From NCBI GenBank assembly GCA_001414345.1, contig LLCB01000453.1, forward strand, positions 1 to 34,910: a stretch of DNA of 34,910 nucleotides, written 5' to 3'. The stretch's first letter is position 1. Every line of letters begins with the position of its first letter. A program made the translations under genes and the position numbers. The stretch comes from Hymenoscyphus infarciens. Its lineage: Eukaryota > Ascomycota > Leotiomycetes > Helotiales > Helotiaceae. This document shows, one piece after another, positions 22,601-33,800 of this stretch. The notes under the pieces are model-generated. The model did no database searches, was not told the origin of the DNA, and was given only the letters and a program-made list of their open reading frames with translations.

Positions 22601-25000
22601 AGGGAATATCTAAGAGTATTTAGACCTTTAAGATTAATCTTATAGTTATAGTATTAGTAAGGTAGAAGAGTATTTAAAATAGCTTTAGAAAATACCTCTT
22701 TAAAGTCTTAGTACTTATTAAAAAGAGTAATATTAGAGGCTATATCTAGTTCTTAATTCGCTATAATAGTGTTAATTTTATATATACTTATAGTAAATAT
22801 CTTACTATTCTTTTAGAGTAAGTAATAATATATTCTTATAATTAAAATAGCTAAAATATTAATAATAGAGTCTAACTTCTTTAAGATAAAGAGTTTCTAA
22901 TAGTATACTAGAGTAAGTACCTTCTTTATAATACTCTTAAGTTCTTTCTTTATAACTTAGTATTATACTTATATTAAGAACTTATAGCCTCCTCTACTAT
23001 ATATAGTTAGAATATAACTAGTTAAGATTATAGTATTAATTTTAAGGTAATCTATAAGCTCTAAGAGTCTTCTGTCTTATTAACGCTGTTTATCTATTTC
23101 TATAGCTTAGTTATAAGTACTAGCTTTATCCTAGTAAGAGAGTATAAAGTCTTTTAGTTATATAGTATCTTAAGAGAGAAGAGTTAGCTATTAAGTAGAG
23201 AAGTAAAGCTTAAGGTTATTAGACTAGAGTAGTTTCTAATAAGTTATATTAATATTAGTATAAAAGTACTTAAAGAACCTTTAGCTAAGGATAATATTAT
23301 ATAGATCTAAGTCTAAGAGAATAAATAGTATATTAAAGAATTTATAGCTATTTAAGATATAATTTAAAAGGAGATAATATATAGCTTTACTTTTAATTTC
23401 TCTATTATATCTACGAATCTTAATAGAGGTAGAAAGTCTTTTAGTCTTTAAACTATAGAACTTTATAAGATTATAACTAAGTTATATATTTATAAAAGAA
23501 AAGGTATTTACTTTAAGATTACTAAGAGTAGTAGTTTATATACTAAATCTATTAATAGTTATTATATTAGATAAAGTAAATACTTTTCTACTAATTAATA
23601 ACTATAGATTAATCTTAGAGAGATTAATCCTATATTTACTTAAAGAGGAGTCTTCTTTTAAGCTTCTTTATTTCCTAACTCTAAGCTAGTATCTTCTCTT
23701 TTAAGCTCTTTAAGGTTAACTCTATATATTCTTAGCTTTAGATAATCCTTAATATAATAACTAGGCTTACTATAGTTAAAGTATATATCTAATAGTCCTA
23801 GAGTTAAGTAGTTATTTATAGTAAAGATGTTAAAGTATCTAAGAGAGATAAAAGGGGCTATAAAGAAAGAAGAGCTAATAGGTATAAGAGTAAGTATATA
23901 TAGGTTTAAGATAAGAGGAAAGTTTATTACTTATATCTTTTAAGAAGCGAGATTTTAAAGGTTATTATTAATACTACTTATAAGATTATAAAAGGAGTTT
24001 ATATCTCTCTTAGCTTAGAACTTAGTAATAATAAGAGATTAGTATAGTATAAGAGTTAACTTATTCTATAAGTCTTCTACTTAGTCTTATTAGAGAACTT
24101 TAGCTTTATTTATAAGTTATTAGAACTTAGTATAGAAGTTATAGAAAGTTTCTATCTTTAATATAATAAGGTCTTAATATTAGATATAAGCTTCTTAGTA
24201 TATATAAGAGTTAATAGTAATATTTTAGAATTAAGTTAATATCTCTTTATAGCTATTAAACTAATCTATAGTATTAAACTTATATCTTAGATAAATATAG
24301 TTTTAAGCTCTTTTAGAAGTATAGTAGTAGATTAAATTTATTCTTACTTTCTTAGACTTAAAGTAGTTAGTATTAATAAACAACTTTACTATAATTTTAG
24401 TTTCCTAAGTTATATAAGTAAATTCGTCTTTTATAGTAAATTAGTAAGAATTAGCTATTCTACTTATCTTCTTTAATAATAGAACTATAGAAGAGAAATA
24501 AGTTATATTAAGAGTTTATAGCTAAGTAGAGGTATATTAATAAGAAGTACTAGCTATATTTAAAGTATTTACTTTAAGTTTATAAACTTTACTTATTAAT
24601 AAGGTTATTACTTTAAAGATTTATTATAAAATAGAGTTAAGTAGAGGTGATTTAGATATCTTATACTATAAGGAGCTAGTAGTTACCTTAGTAGAAGGAG
24701 GTAGTAGTAGTAGTATAGTAATAGCCGGTATATATATTTTAGTAAGTTAAGTTCTTAAGCTAGATTAAGATATAATATTAATAAAAGAAGAAAGAGGGAT
24801 TAGCTCTACTAACTCTAAAGTAGAGTAGAATAGTTCTTAGGTTAATAGATTACCTTTAAAGGACTTAATATAGCTAATAGAAGAATACTAGACTCTACTA
24901 CTTAATATAAATAGGTTAGGCTTTATAGAAGAGAATAGTAAATTTAGTAGATTTAATATAAGTAATTATATATATTATTATTAGGATATTAGTAAAAGCC
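19627..25000 (-). pseudogene. gag-pol relic of Gypsy family 1
   Basis: Internal coding part of the complete element, with zinc knuckle, RT and integrase core still recognisable in translation but with stop codons throughout. RNase H should lie between about 21900 and 21200 (minus); the protease was not pinpointed. No reading frame is intact. Confidence 0.85.
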
Positions 25001-25032
25001 TTTCTAGGTAAAGAGAGAGAGTTTAGTTTTAG

Positions 25033-25223
25033 TATAATAGCTCTCTATAAATATATAAAAAGAGTACTTATAAAATAGTACTTAATATTAAAGAAAACTA
25101 AACTAAAGAGAAAAGTAAAGAGTATAAGTACTCTAGCTTTATTTATATATATTAAGCGAAGCCTTAGCAAAGCCTTAGAATAACCTAGTTATATAAGTAA
25201 CGTATATAACTAAGACTATTACA
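25033..25223 (-). repeat. 5' LTR of the complete Gypsy family 1 element
   Basis: 191 bp, beginning TATAATAG and ending CTATTACA on the plus strand. The unmutated ACA end shows the ancestral terminus was TGTAATAG...CTATTACA, an 8-bp inverted pair with the canonical TG...CA. Confidence 0.92.
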
Positions 25224-25228
25224 ACTAT
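25224..25228. repeat. Right 5-bp target site duplication ACTAT
   Basis: Exact match to 19415-19419 on the other side of the element. Confidence 0.85.
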
Positions 25229-25379
25229 AGTATTTTTAGTATTTTTAGTTATATAAGTATTAGTAATTCGTGCTCTCGGTATATAGATATTCGCTGTTTT
25301 ATAAATACTAGTAATTTAGAATAGCGAGCTGTTATAAAAACTCGATAATAGAATCTTTTTATCTCTATATTTTTAAATT

Positions 25380-25535
25380 ATATATATATTCTTAAAACCT
25401 AATAACTATAGACTTATCTCTAGTCTTCTACTAATCTACTTACTAATATATATATAATAAGCTAGATTATAATTAAATATATTTATAGAAAAGTTATAAT
25501 ATAATTAGAAATTTATAAGCACTTTTGAATTCTAG
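25380..25535 (-). repeat. Right arm of the interrupted inverted repeat
   Basis: The reverse complement matches 18298-18440 over most of its length, with RIP-type differences. It ends near TTTTGAATTC, matching AATTCAAAG at the left arm. Lower-level similarity may continue to about 25600. Confidence 0.7.
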
Positions 25536-25562
25536 ACTTATTTATAAAGCTTCTATATTATA

Positions 25563-25650
25563 ATAGCACGAAATATATACTACTATAGAAGAGGTATATA
25601 GAAGTGCGTTTAATAGAATAACATATATAAATACTAGACTCTAATATAGA
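25563..25650 (+). repeat. Copy 2 of the ~90-100 bp dispersed module
   Basis: Carries CACGAAATATATACTACTATAG, GAGGTATATAGAAGTGCGTTTAATAG and ACTCTAATATAGAAGAAAA in the same order as copy 1. It keeps more CpG and TpG than the others and may be nearest the ancestral sequence. Confidence 0.75.
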
Positions 25651-27164
25651 AGAAAAGGAAAAACTATCTCTCTTCTAACTCTAGGAGTAGGCTACTATAT
25701 ATAAGAGGTTTAGACTATATAAAAAGAGTCTAAAACTAAATAATAATATACGTCGGCTAATATAAAAGCCTAAACCTATATAACCTTTCTAAAATAGATA
25801 ATATAAGAGAATAACTATTAAAACCTTATATATAGTAGATACTCCTAGCTATCTAAGATAGTATACTATTATATCTCTCTCTCTTAAAAAAGACTCGTTC
25901 TAAGTCTATTTATCTTATTATTTAAGGTTGAATTAGAATAGTATAAGTTATTATATTTATTATATTTATTATAAGTAAGAAGGTCGATTAGAGTCTAAAT
26001 TATAACTAACCTAGGTTCGAAGATACTTTGTTTATTATAATTAGTTATAAGCGTAATATCGAGATATCGGTTCTAAATCAACTTCGTAGATACTTATAAA
26101 ATAGAGACAAAAGAGTATAGTCTAATCCTGTTTAGTAGGTCGGAAAAAGTTTAAAGTAAAATTAGAAAAAGTTTAAAATAGAGTTAAAAGCGAATTTAGT
26201 ATAGAGTTAGAAGTCGTTTAGTTAAGAGGTAGTAATAACTTAGTTAAGAGCTTATTTTAAGAGCGTACTAATTTATATCTAATTTAAATTCAAATAATAA
26301 AGGAACTTCTAGGTCTAGCTAGAAGCAAAAGAAGATAAGACTCTTATTAGAGTTAGTAAGGTTTTAGCTAGTTAAAAGCGAAGTTATTACTAAAGTTTAT
26401 CGAATTATCTAAGTATCTAGAGATAATAAAAGAGATAGTTTTAGCTAGTTAAAAGAGTTATTACTAAAGTTATTATATTATCTTATTCCTCTTAGCAATT
26501 TAGGTTTAAATCGAGGTATTTAAGAACTTATTCGTCTTCTAATTTTAAAGAAGAGTCGCTGTTAAATTATAGATAAGCTAAGATATATTCTATATATAAA
26601 AGAAGCGTTTTAATTCTAGTATCTTCTCGAGTATTACTATACTTAAAAAGCGACCTTTTTAAAGTTAGTAAAGGTTTCTTTAGCGTCTTCTTCTAATTCT
26701 ACTTCTATCTCTTTTAAATAATATTTAGTTAGTATTATTAAAGACAGTAATAACTTAGCTAAGAGCTCGCTTCTAAGTTTTTATTCTAATAGAAAGCGTA
26801 TTTTAACTGATTTATATCTAATTTAAGAGAAGTAGTAAGAAGGTATTAAGAGTAGCGATGTCTCTTAAGCAAAAGAGGTCTAAATTCAGGCTTTAAAAGC
26901 AAAGAAGGGTTTAAACGAAGGTTTAAAAGAGAGTTAGATTAGTAAAGGTTTAGAGATAAAGTGTTTTCGACTTCGAAGTTTACTTAGAATTTTATTCTCT
27001 ATCTTAGCTAACTAATCGTTTATTATTTAAATTTATATCTCTCTCTTTTATCTATATATTATATAAGTAAGGATTAGAGAGGAATCGAATAAGAGGTGTC
27101 TTTTAAAAAGAGAGGTGTTCTTAGAAAGGGTTTGTCGCTTAACGCTTTATAGTAGAATTAGTTT
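25651..27164. other. AT-rich sequence, unassigned, with short internal repeats
   Basis: No protein is recognised. Two short internal duplications are visible: TTTTAGCTAGTTAAAAG plus TTATTACTAAAGTT at about 26352 and again at 26440, and a block with AGTAATAACTTAG...AAGAGC...TTTATATCTAATTTAA at about 26228-26285 and 26748-26832. These suggest decayed tandem or segmental duplication inside an old element. Confidence 0.45.
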
Positions 27165-27645
27165 AATATAATATCGATTTAGAGAGAGAAGAGAGAGTAA
27201 GATTAGATTTAGAAGCCTTCTAGATCACTTTTTTATTAATAGTCGACTTATTTACTAAATCTATATATAGTAGTTCTTATATAGAGAGGGTTATTAGAAG
27301 CCTTTAGAATACTTAGTATATTTCTACTTTCTTAATATATAAGACACGATTTTTACTAGCTATCTATAACTAATACTAAACTCTAATATCACTAGCTATC
27401 TAAGAGATCTCTAGAATTCTAGCTATTTAAGATTATCGTTATTTAAGTCCGATTCTAGCTTAAAGCGAAAGGTATATTAACTTCAAATTTAAAACAAAAG
27501 CGATAATAAGCTTAAAAGAGATATTATAAATACTATTACTAGTAAAGAAGAGTTTTTCCTTTTTATATAATAGTATAAAATATATACTACTATAAAAGAG
27601 GTATATAAGAGTACGTTTAGTAGAATAATATATATAAATACTAAT
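27165..27645 (-). repeat. Left ~480-bp inverted arm (matches 30375-30855 reversed)
   Basis: Near full-length similarity to the reverse complement of 30375-30855, with landmarks in order: GTAAGATTAGATTTAGAAGC, GTCGACTTATTTACTAAATC, TTTTTACTAGCTATCTATA, AATAAGCTTAAAAGAGATAT, ATTACTAGTAAAGAAGAG, and the dispersed module. It could be a TIR of one element or an LTR inserted in reverse. Confidence 0.8.
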
Positions 27646-30374
27646 AGCCGGTTCTTCTTCTTCTACGCTTTCGCTTAGAGTTAGTAGAAGTAAGTATAGA
27701 AACTTATAAATTAGTACTCTACTTAAAAATATATACTATAGTATATAAACTATCTTAATTATAACTATTACTAGTAACTATAATATCGCCTCTCTTAGTA
27801 TATAACGTAGTATAAGATTCTAAGGCTTTATTTCATCTCTTAATACTATTCTAGTAGAAGATATACGCTTATCGCTTCTACTATTATCGCCTAAATTACT
27901 CTCTACTAATACGCGAATAAGAGAGGAGTACTTAGAGAACTTATATAAGATAATAGAGTAAGTAAGAAGTAAGAGTAAGAAAGAGTCTCTTTATATAGCT
28001 ATAAGAATATATTAGGTAAACGAGGAGTTAGTTTAGAGTATATTAGACTAGGAGAATATTAAACGGTATAGTAAGTGGAATCTATATTATATTACTTGAG
28101 AAGTCTCTTTTAGGAGAATACTTCTCTTCTTATATAGGTATATAATCTAGAAGGCTAGAGAGATAATATTATAGCGTATTATAAGGAGTATATACTATAA
28201 TATTTAATACTCTCCTTTAATTTTACGACTTCTAAAGCTATACTATCTTATCTTCGATAAACCTATAGCTAAAACCTTTAAAAGATTAAGAGCTAGAGAA
28301 GAATAAACAAGTATTAGTTACGCTAAGGCTTATAATTATCTCCTTCTCCTAAGCTATATATAAACAGGGCCTATAAAGAGGAGCTTCTTCTAGTAGACTT
28401 CTTTAGTTGTTTTTATATAACTAAGAGTTACTTATACTTAGTAGACTTCTTTAGTTATAAATATAAAAAGAAGGAAAAAGAAAGAAAGAAAAGAAGAGTA
28501 TTATAACTCTCTTAGAAGTTATACCGACGTGTTAGCCTTATCGTTATTCTTAAATTCTTCGTTAGTAGTATATACTAAGATGTCTCTTATAGTTGAGTTA
28601 CCTAGTATAGTATTAGCTTTACTAGTATAGCTCGAGATCTAGTATAGATTAGATCTCTATTTAAGATTATACTTTATATATTCTAGTAAGTATTTAAGTA
28701 TACTAGTATATAACTTAGTCGTACTATATTCTTTAGATATATTAGTACTAGGCTTAACTCTTATCTTTATTAAGCTATTTATATAGATAAGATATTTCTT
28801 ACTATTTACCTTTCTTAGTTACTATAATCTTAGAAGTCGTTCTACTATTAGTACTTCACTCGCTAATAGCTTAAGTACTATCTTAACAGCTTTAAGTATA
28901 GGTATAGAAGTCTTCTAATATAGTAGAGGCAGTGTTTTAAGTTAGAGACGTTTTAGTAATAAGAGCCTAGCTTCTAAGCTAGGTAGTCTTATAGTAGTAA
29001 GACAAGAGCAACTTTACTAAGATACCTTTTAGCGTGTTAATCTCTAACTAGAGGCTCTACTAGATACTATACTAGGGGTACGACTTTAGCTTTAACTACG
29101 TAGGCTTTTATACTCTTTAGATACTATAAGATAACTACTATCTAAAGACTTAATAGACCCGAGCCTAGAGAGTATAATGCTAAAGGCAAAGCGTTTACTC
29201 TATAGATATTCGTTAGTCTAAGGCTATTTATCTATTTAGTTAAGATAAAGCTAGTCTATAAACTACGCTATTATCTTATATAGGTATTAGCTATTCTAAT
29301 TCTCTAGGTTTACGCTATATATACTAAGTATCTATATAGAGTTAAGAGTACGCTTAGTAGTAAGTTCTCTCTCTATCTTAATATATTTAATAAAACACTA
29401 CTATATATCTATTAGCTCTAGTTAATAAACCTGTTTCTATTAGAAGTAGTTAGTAGTATTTATATTAATAATAAGTAGTTGAAAACTAAGAGTTTACTTT
29501 TATAGAATAGCGTCTTAGACGTGCTATAGGCTTATACGCTAGTTAGGGTTTATAACTAGCCTTTTGCTTTTAGTATAGAAGATGCCTAGGTAGGCTCTTT
29601 AGCTTTCAAAGAGAGGCTCTTCTAGAAAGTTAGTAAAGACTCTGAATTTCTATATATTAGAGATAGTATAGTTAGTCCTTTCTTAGCTATTAGCGAAGCT
29701 AATAAGGTAGTAGGACGATTACTATAGTAATCGCGGCTTACTAGCAAGGATATCTAGATAGTAGAGTTCGTAGTATTCGTTACTAGCTAGTAGTATCTAC
29801 TAATATATATATATATCTTCAAAAGTAGACTTATTACTAAGTATACTTAGTAGTAGAACTTCTAGTATAAGAGAGTTAATACTTTATATATACTAATTAT
29901 TAAAGTCTTTAGTATATTTAACAATTATATATAGTAAGTTAGTACCTAGGACGAGGTTTAGTAGCTTTACTAGAGTAAAGATACGTCTTAATATAATAAG
30001 TAGAGCTTTATAAATAAAAGAGAATAAAGAGGTTATATAAGATATAGATAAGGCTTAAATATATATATTTTTTTACTAAAGTTGCTTTTTTTAAATAGCT
30101 AGCTAAAAATCTAGTAGTGTAATAGCATATTATTCTAAATTATCAGTATTCGTAGAACTACCGATACCTCTACGACTGCTAATACTTCTATAACTTATTA
30201 GATAGAAGGTATTAAAAGGAGTAAGGATTAGATATTATATGTTTTGTTTTAAGGTCTTATATATTTAGCTTTAAAGCCTTTATTATTTTAGTAGCTATAT
30301 TAGAAAGGACTTAGTTATTATTCTTATTAGGACTTAGTAGTCTTTAACCTTTTATATATAGATATTTATACTTA
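27646..30374. other. Unassigned, less RIP-mutated segment between the inverted arms
   Basis: This 2.7 kb keeps more CpA, TpG and CpG than its surroundings (for example around 28080-28110, 28560-29040, 29160-29220 and 29560-29760). Long stretches read as protein-like sequence interrupted mainly by TAA/TAG. On the minus strand, 28565-29235 gives for example S-K-R-F-A-F-S-I-I-L-S-R-L-G-S. On the plus strand, 29600-29760 gives S-P-F-L-A-I-S-E-A-N-K-V-V-G-R. Which strand is the real one is not clear, and no family was recognised. It may be the gene of a transposon bounded by the arms, or an unrelated older insertion. Confidence 0.45.
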
Positions 30375-30855
30375 GTATAAAAGAAGAATAGTTATTATTT
30401 TCTTCTATATTAGTACCTAGTATTTATATACGTTATTCTTCTATATATACTCTTATATACCTCTACTATAGTTATATATATTTCGTACTATTATATAAAA
30501 TTAATAACTCTTCTTTACTAGTAATAGCTTTAATAATATCTCTTTTAAGCTTATTACTACTCTTTATTTAAAAGTTAATTTACTCTTAATTTAAAATATT
30601 ATAATAGTATTCTTATATAGCTAAGTAATTAAAGACTACTTAGATAGCTAGTAATACTAGGGTTTAGTATCTATATAGATAGCTAGTAAAAATCGTATTA
30701 TAGATATATTAAGGGATTAGAATATACTAAGTATTCCTAAGAGTCCTAATAACCCTAGATTTAGTAAATAAGTCGACTTATAATAGTTATCTAGAAGGCT
30801 TCTAAATCTAATCTTACTTCTCTCTCTCTCTAATTTAATATTTTAATATATTAGA
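30375..30855 (+). repeat. Right ~480-bp inverted arm; candidate 5' LTR of Gypsy family 2
   Basis: Mirror copy of 27165-27645. It lies immediately upstream of the plus-strand Gypsy family 2 internal region, so it may be that element's 5' LTR, with the other arm a reversed solo LTR. Ends could not be fixed because RIP removes TG/CA termini and the partner 3' LTR is outside the window. Confidence 0.7.
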
Positions 30856-33800
30856 ATCTAAAGCAACTCTAGGTCCCTTCTAAGCTCTACTTCTAAATAT
30901 AGAGCCCCCTCTTAAAGAATAAAGTTAAGCCTTTATAAAAAGGTCTCTAACTTAGTACTATACTCCTAAGAATACTAAGAAGCCTAAGAATAATAAAAGT
31001 AAAGGCCTAGTACTTAGAAGCTAGAGAGATTAATAAGACTTCTCTAATATAGACGAGATATAAAGTATAATCTAAGCTATAAAGGCTAAGGATTAAGAAA
31101 AAGAATAGAGAATTTTAGAGTAAGATAATTAGATTATCTAATTATTAGACCTAGTATAATAAATTAGTTAATAACTACTAAATAATAATTAAAGTCTAAG
31201 TCTTATCTAATCTATATAAACACCTCTTTTAGTCTCTTTAAACCGTTATCTTAGGTAAGACTCTACTCTTAATATTCCTTCCTTATAATAACCTACTCTA
31301 TACCTATAACCTAAAAGTACTCTAAAAGCCTTTTAACCTATTAAAAGTAAGATTATAGAAAAAATTAAACTTTTAGATAATAGCATTTTACTTATATATA
31401 AGTAATAAAGAATATTAATATATAATTAACTCTATATAAACGCTAACTATTATTAGATACCTTTAACTTATAAAGCCCTTATTTAAAAGATAATAATAAA
31501 ACTCGCTTAAAACTACTTAAAGCTCTAATATAAGTCTAATATAAGTAAAATAGTATTTAAAGATTATAAAGAAATAATTAAACTTCTTAATACCTACTAT
31601 CTAACTAGTTATAAGAAAGAAGATACCTAGAACGCCTTTTAGTCTCTTTAAATAAGATAGAAGAGTTATATAAAAGAAAGTTTTATAGAATTTAAAAGTC
31701 GCTTTTTAAGTATAGTAATACTTAGAGAAGTATCTAAGTAAAATAAGTTCTACTATATATAAGATAAGCTTATACCTTAGCTTTAAACCTAATTAGTTAA
31801 TAATAAGAGATACTAAAATACTAACTTTAATAAGATAGTAAGAGACCTATTATTTATAAATAAGGAATAGTATTATAATACTAAGTTATATATAACTAGT
31901 ATAATAAGTATTAAAAAACCTATTATAATAAGCTTATTATACTAAAAGTCTACTACTAACTAAACCTTATCTAGTTCCTTAATAAAACCCTTACCTCTCT
32001 TATATAGACTTTATACTATTCCTTAAAAGACTTCTTAAACTCCTAAGCTCTCTTCTACTAGTAAAAGATTAAAGACTTTAATACTTTTATCTATAGACTA
32101 ATTCCCTACTAGTATAAAGTATTATAATTATAAGAAACCTAAGTATATTAAGCCTAACTATCTTAATCTACCTAGTATTAATAAAATAAATAATTAACCT
32201 AAGTAAGAATAACTACTTAAAGAGTACTCTAACTATAACCTAGGTTAAGAGGAAAATAAAGAAGCCTAAGTAAAGATACCTTCCTAGGCTTATATAAATA
32301 TAATCTAGCTAGACTCGACCTTTCTAAACTTATAAGAGGAAAACAGTTCCTTATAAATACTATACTTAGTATATAGAGATATAGTATTAAAATATAAGCT
32401 TTAGTAGATATAGAAGTAAATAGGTACCTATTTCTAAATTAACTCTTAGCTCTTTAACTATTAAAAGTAATTGGTTTATAGATTTAGAGACTACCTTATT
32501 CTATATCTATTTATAAATATAATAATAGTACTAAAAGCTAAGTAACTTAGTTTATATAGCTATATCTAAATATAAATAAGTATTATATCTATAACTACCT
32601 CTTTATTATCCTAGACCTTAAATAGTAAGACCTAATTATTAGTAATAAGTAGTTAAACTATTTTAAAGTTCTACTTAACCTCTTAGAGTACTAGATTACT
32701 TAGCTAGCTAATAACCCTTTAACTCCCTACTATAGTAAGGAAATTTTACTCTTACTTTCTAGCTAGAACTAGAAACCCCTTTTAAACTACTAGTTAAATA
32801 TAAATTAAAGAGAATATATAATCTATTAATAAGAAAGACGTAAAAAGAGTAGACTTATAAATATAGCTAAGTTATTACTCCTATTTATAATAATACCTTT
32901 TAAAAATTTAATATTTAACTCTAGTCTAAAGCCTTTATAACCTACTAATATAGTTATAAAAGGTTAGACTTTATACTCTTTTATCTATAAAATTAGTATT
33001 ATACTTTAATATAAAATAATCTAATTTAGAATTTTATATAATAAGTATATATAAGCTAGATTAGATTATTAATAAAAGATCTACCTCTCTCTAAGATAAT
33101 AATAAGATAAGAACTCTAATATAAGCCTAACTCTTAAAATATTACTTATCTTATAAAGACGTATTCTTAAAAGTAGCTTCTAATAAGCTCTTTCTTTACT
33201 ATAAATATAACTATAAGATTACTTTAAATAAGCTACTTCTTAATTCCTTTTTACCTCTATATTAATAGTTAACTATAAAACTTAAAGCTATAAAGGAGTA
33301 TCTTATAGAGAACCTAGATAAAGAGTTTATTATTAATAGTAATAGCCCTTTTACCTCTCTAATACTCTTTATTAAAAAGGCTAATAATAATAAGTTATAG
33401 TTCTATATTAATTATAGAAAGCTTAATACTCTAATAAGAAATAATCTTTACTTAATCTCTTATATTAATAAGCTCCTTTCTAGAATAAGAATAGCTAAAA
33501 TCTTTACTAAATTAGATATTAAATAAGCTTTCTATTATATCTAAATAGACTCTAACTTAGAAGAGATAACTATGTTTAAAACTAGATATAGTATATATAA
33601 ATATAAGGTCTTCTCTTTTAGACTCTATAATAGCTCTACTACTTATTAATATTATATAAATAACATCTTAATTAACTATCTAGATAACTTCTATATTACT
33701 TACTTAGATAATATTTTAATTTATTTAAATACTATTAAAAAATATAAAGAATAGGTTAAGAAGGTTCTAAATCAGCTCTAAGAAGTAAGACTTTAAGTAG

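Larger units (their letters stand above)
19420..25223 (-). mobile_element. Complete Ty3/Gypsy LTR retrotransposon, family 1 (5.8 kb, RIP-inactivated)
   Basis: The element is 5804 bp with two 191-bp LTRs and an exact ACTAT target duplication. It is transcribed on the minus strand. From right to left: 5' LTR 25033-25223; gag zinc knuckle 23742-23783; reverse transcriptase box 22147-22158 reading Y-L-D-N, preceded by Y-I-N-N-V-L-F-N-Y-L; integrase core beginning near 20815, reading A-I-D-F-K-S-F-L-V-N-K then I-F-I-V-I-D; polypurine tract (AAAAGAAGGGG on the minus strand, 19614-19624); 3' LTR 19420-19610. RT before integrase places it in Ty3/Gypsy, not Copia. Stops are TAA/TAG where CAA, CAG or TGG would be expected. 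The left-block copy (1-3640) is the same family. Confidence 0.93.

Noticed and set aside
19420..25223. Copia-type classification of the LTR element
   Set aside because: In the element's direction RT precedes integrase, which is the Ty3/Gypsy order.
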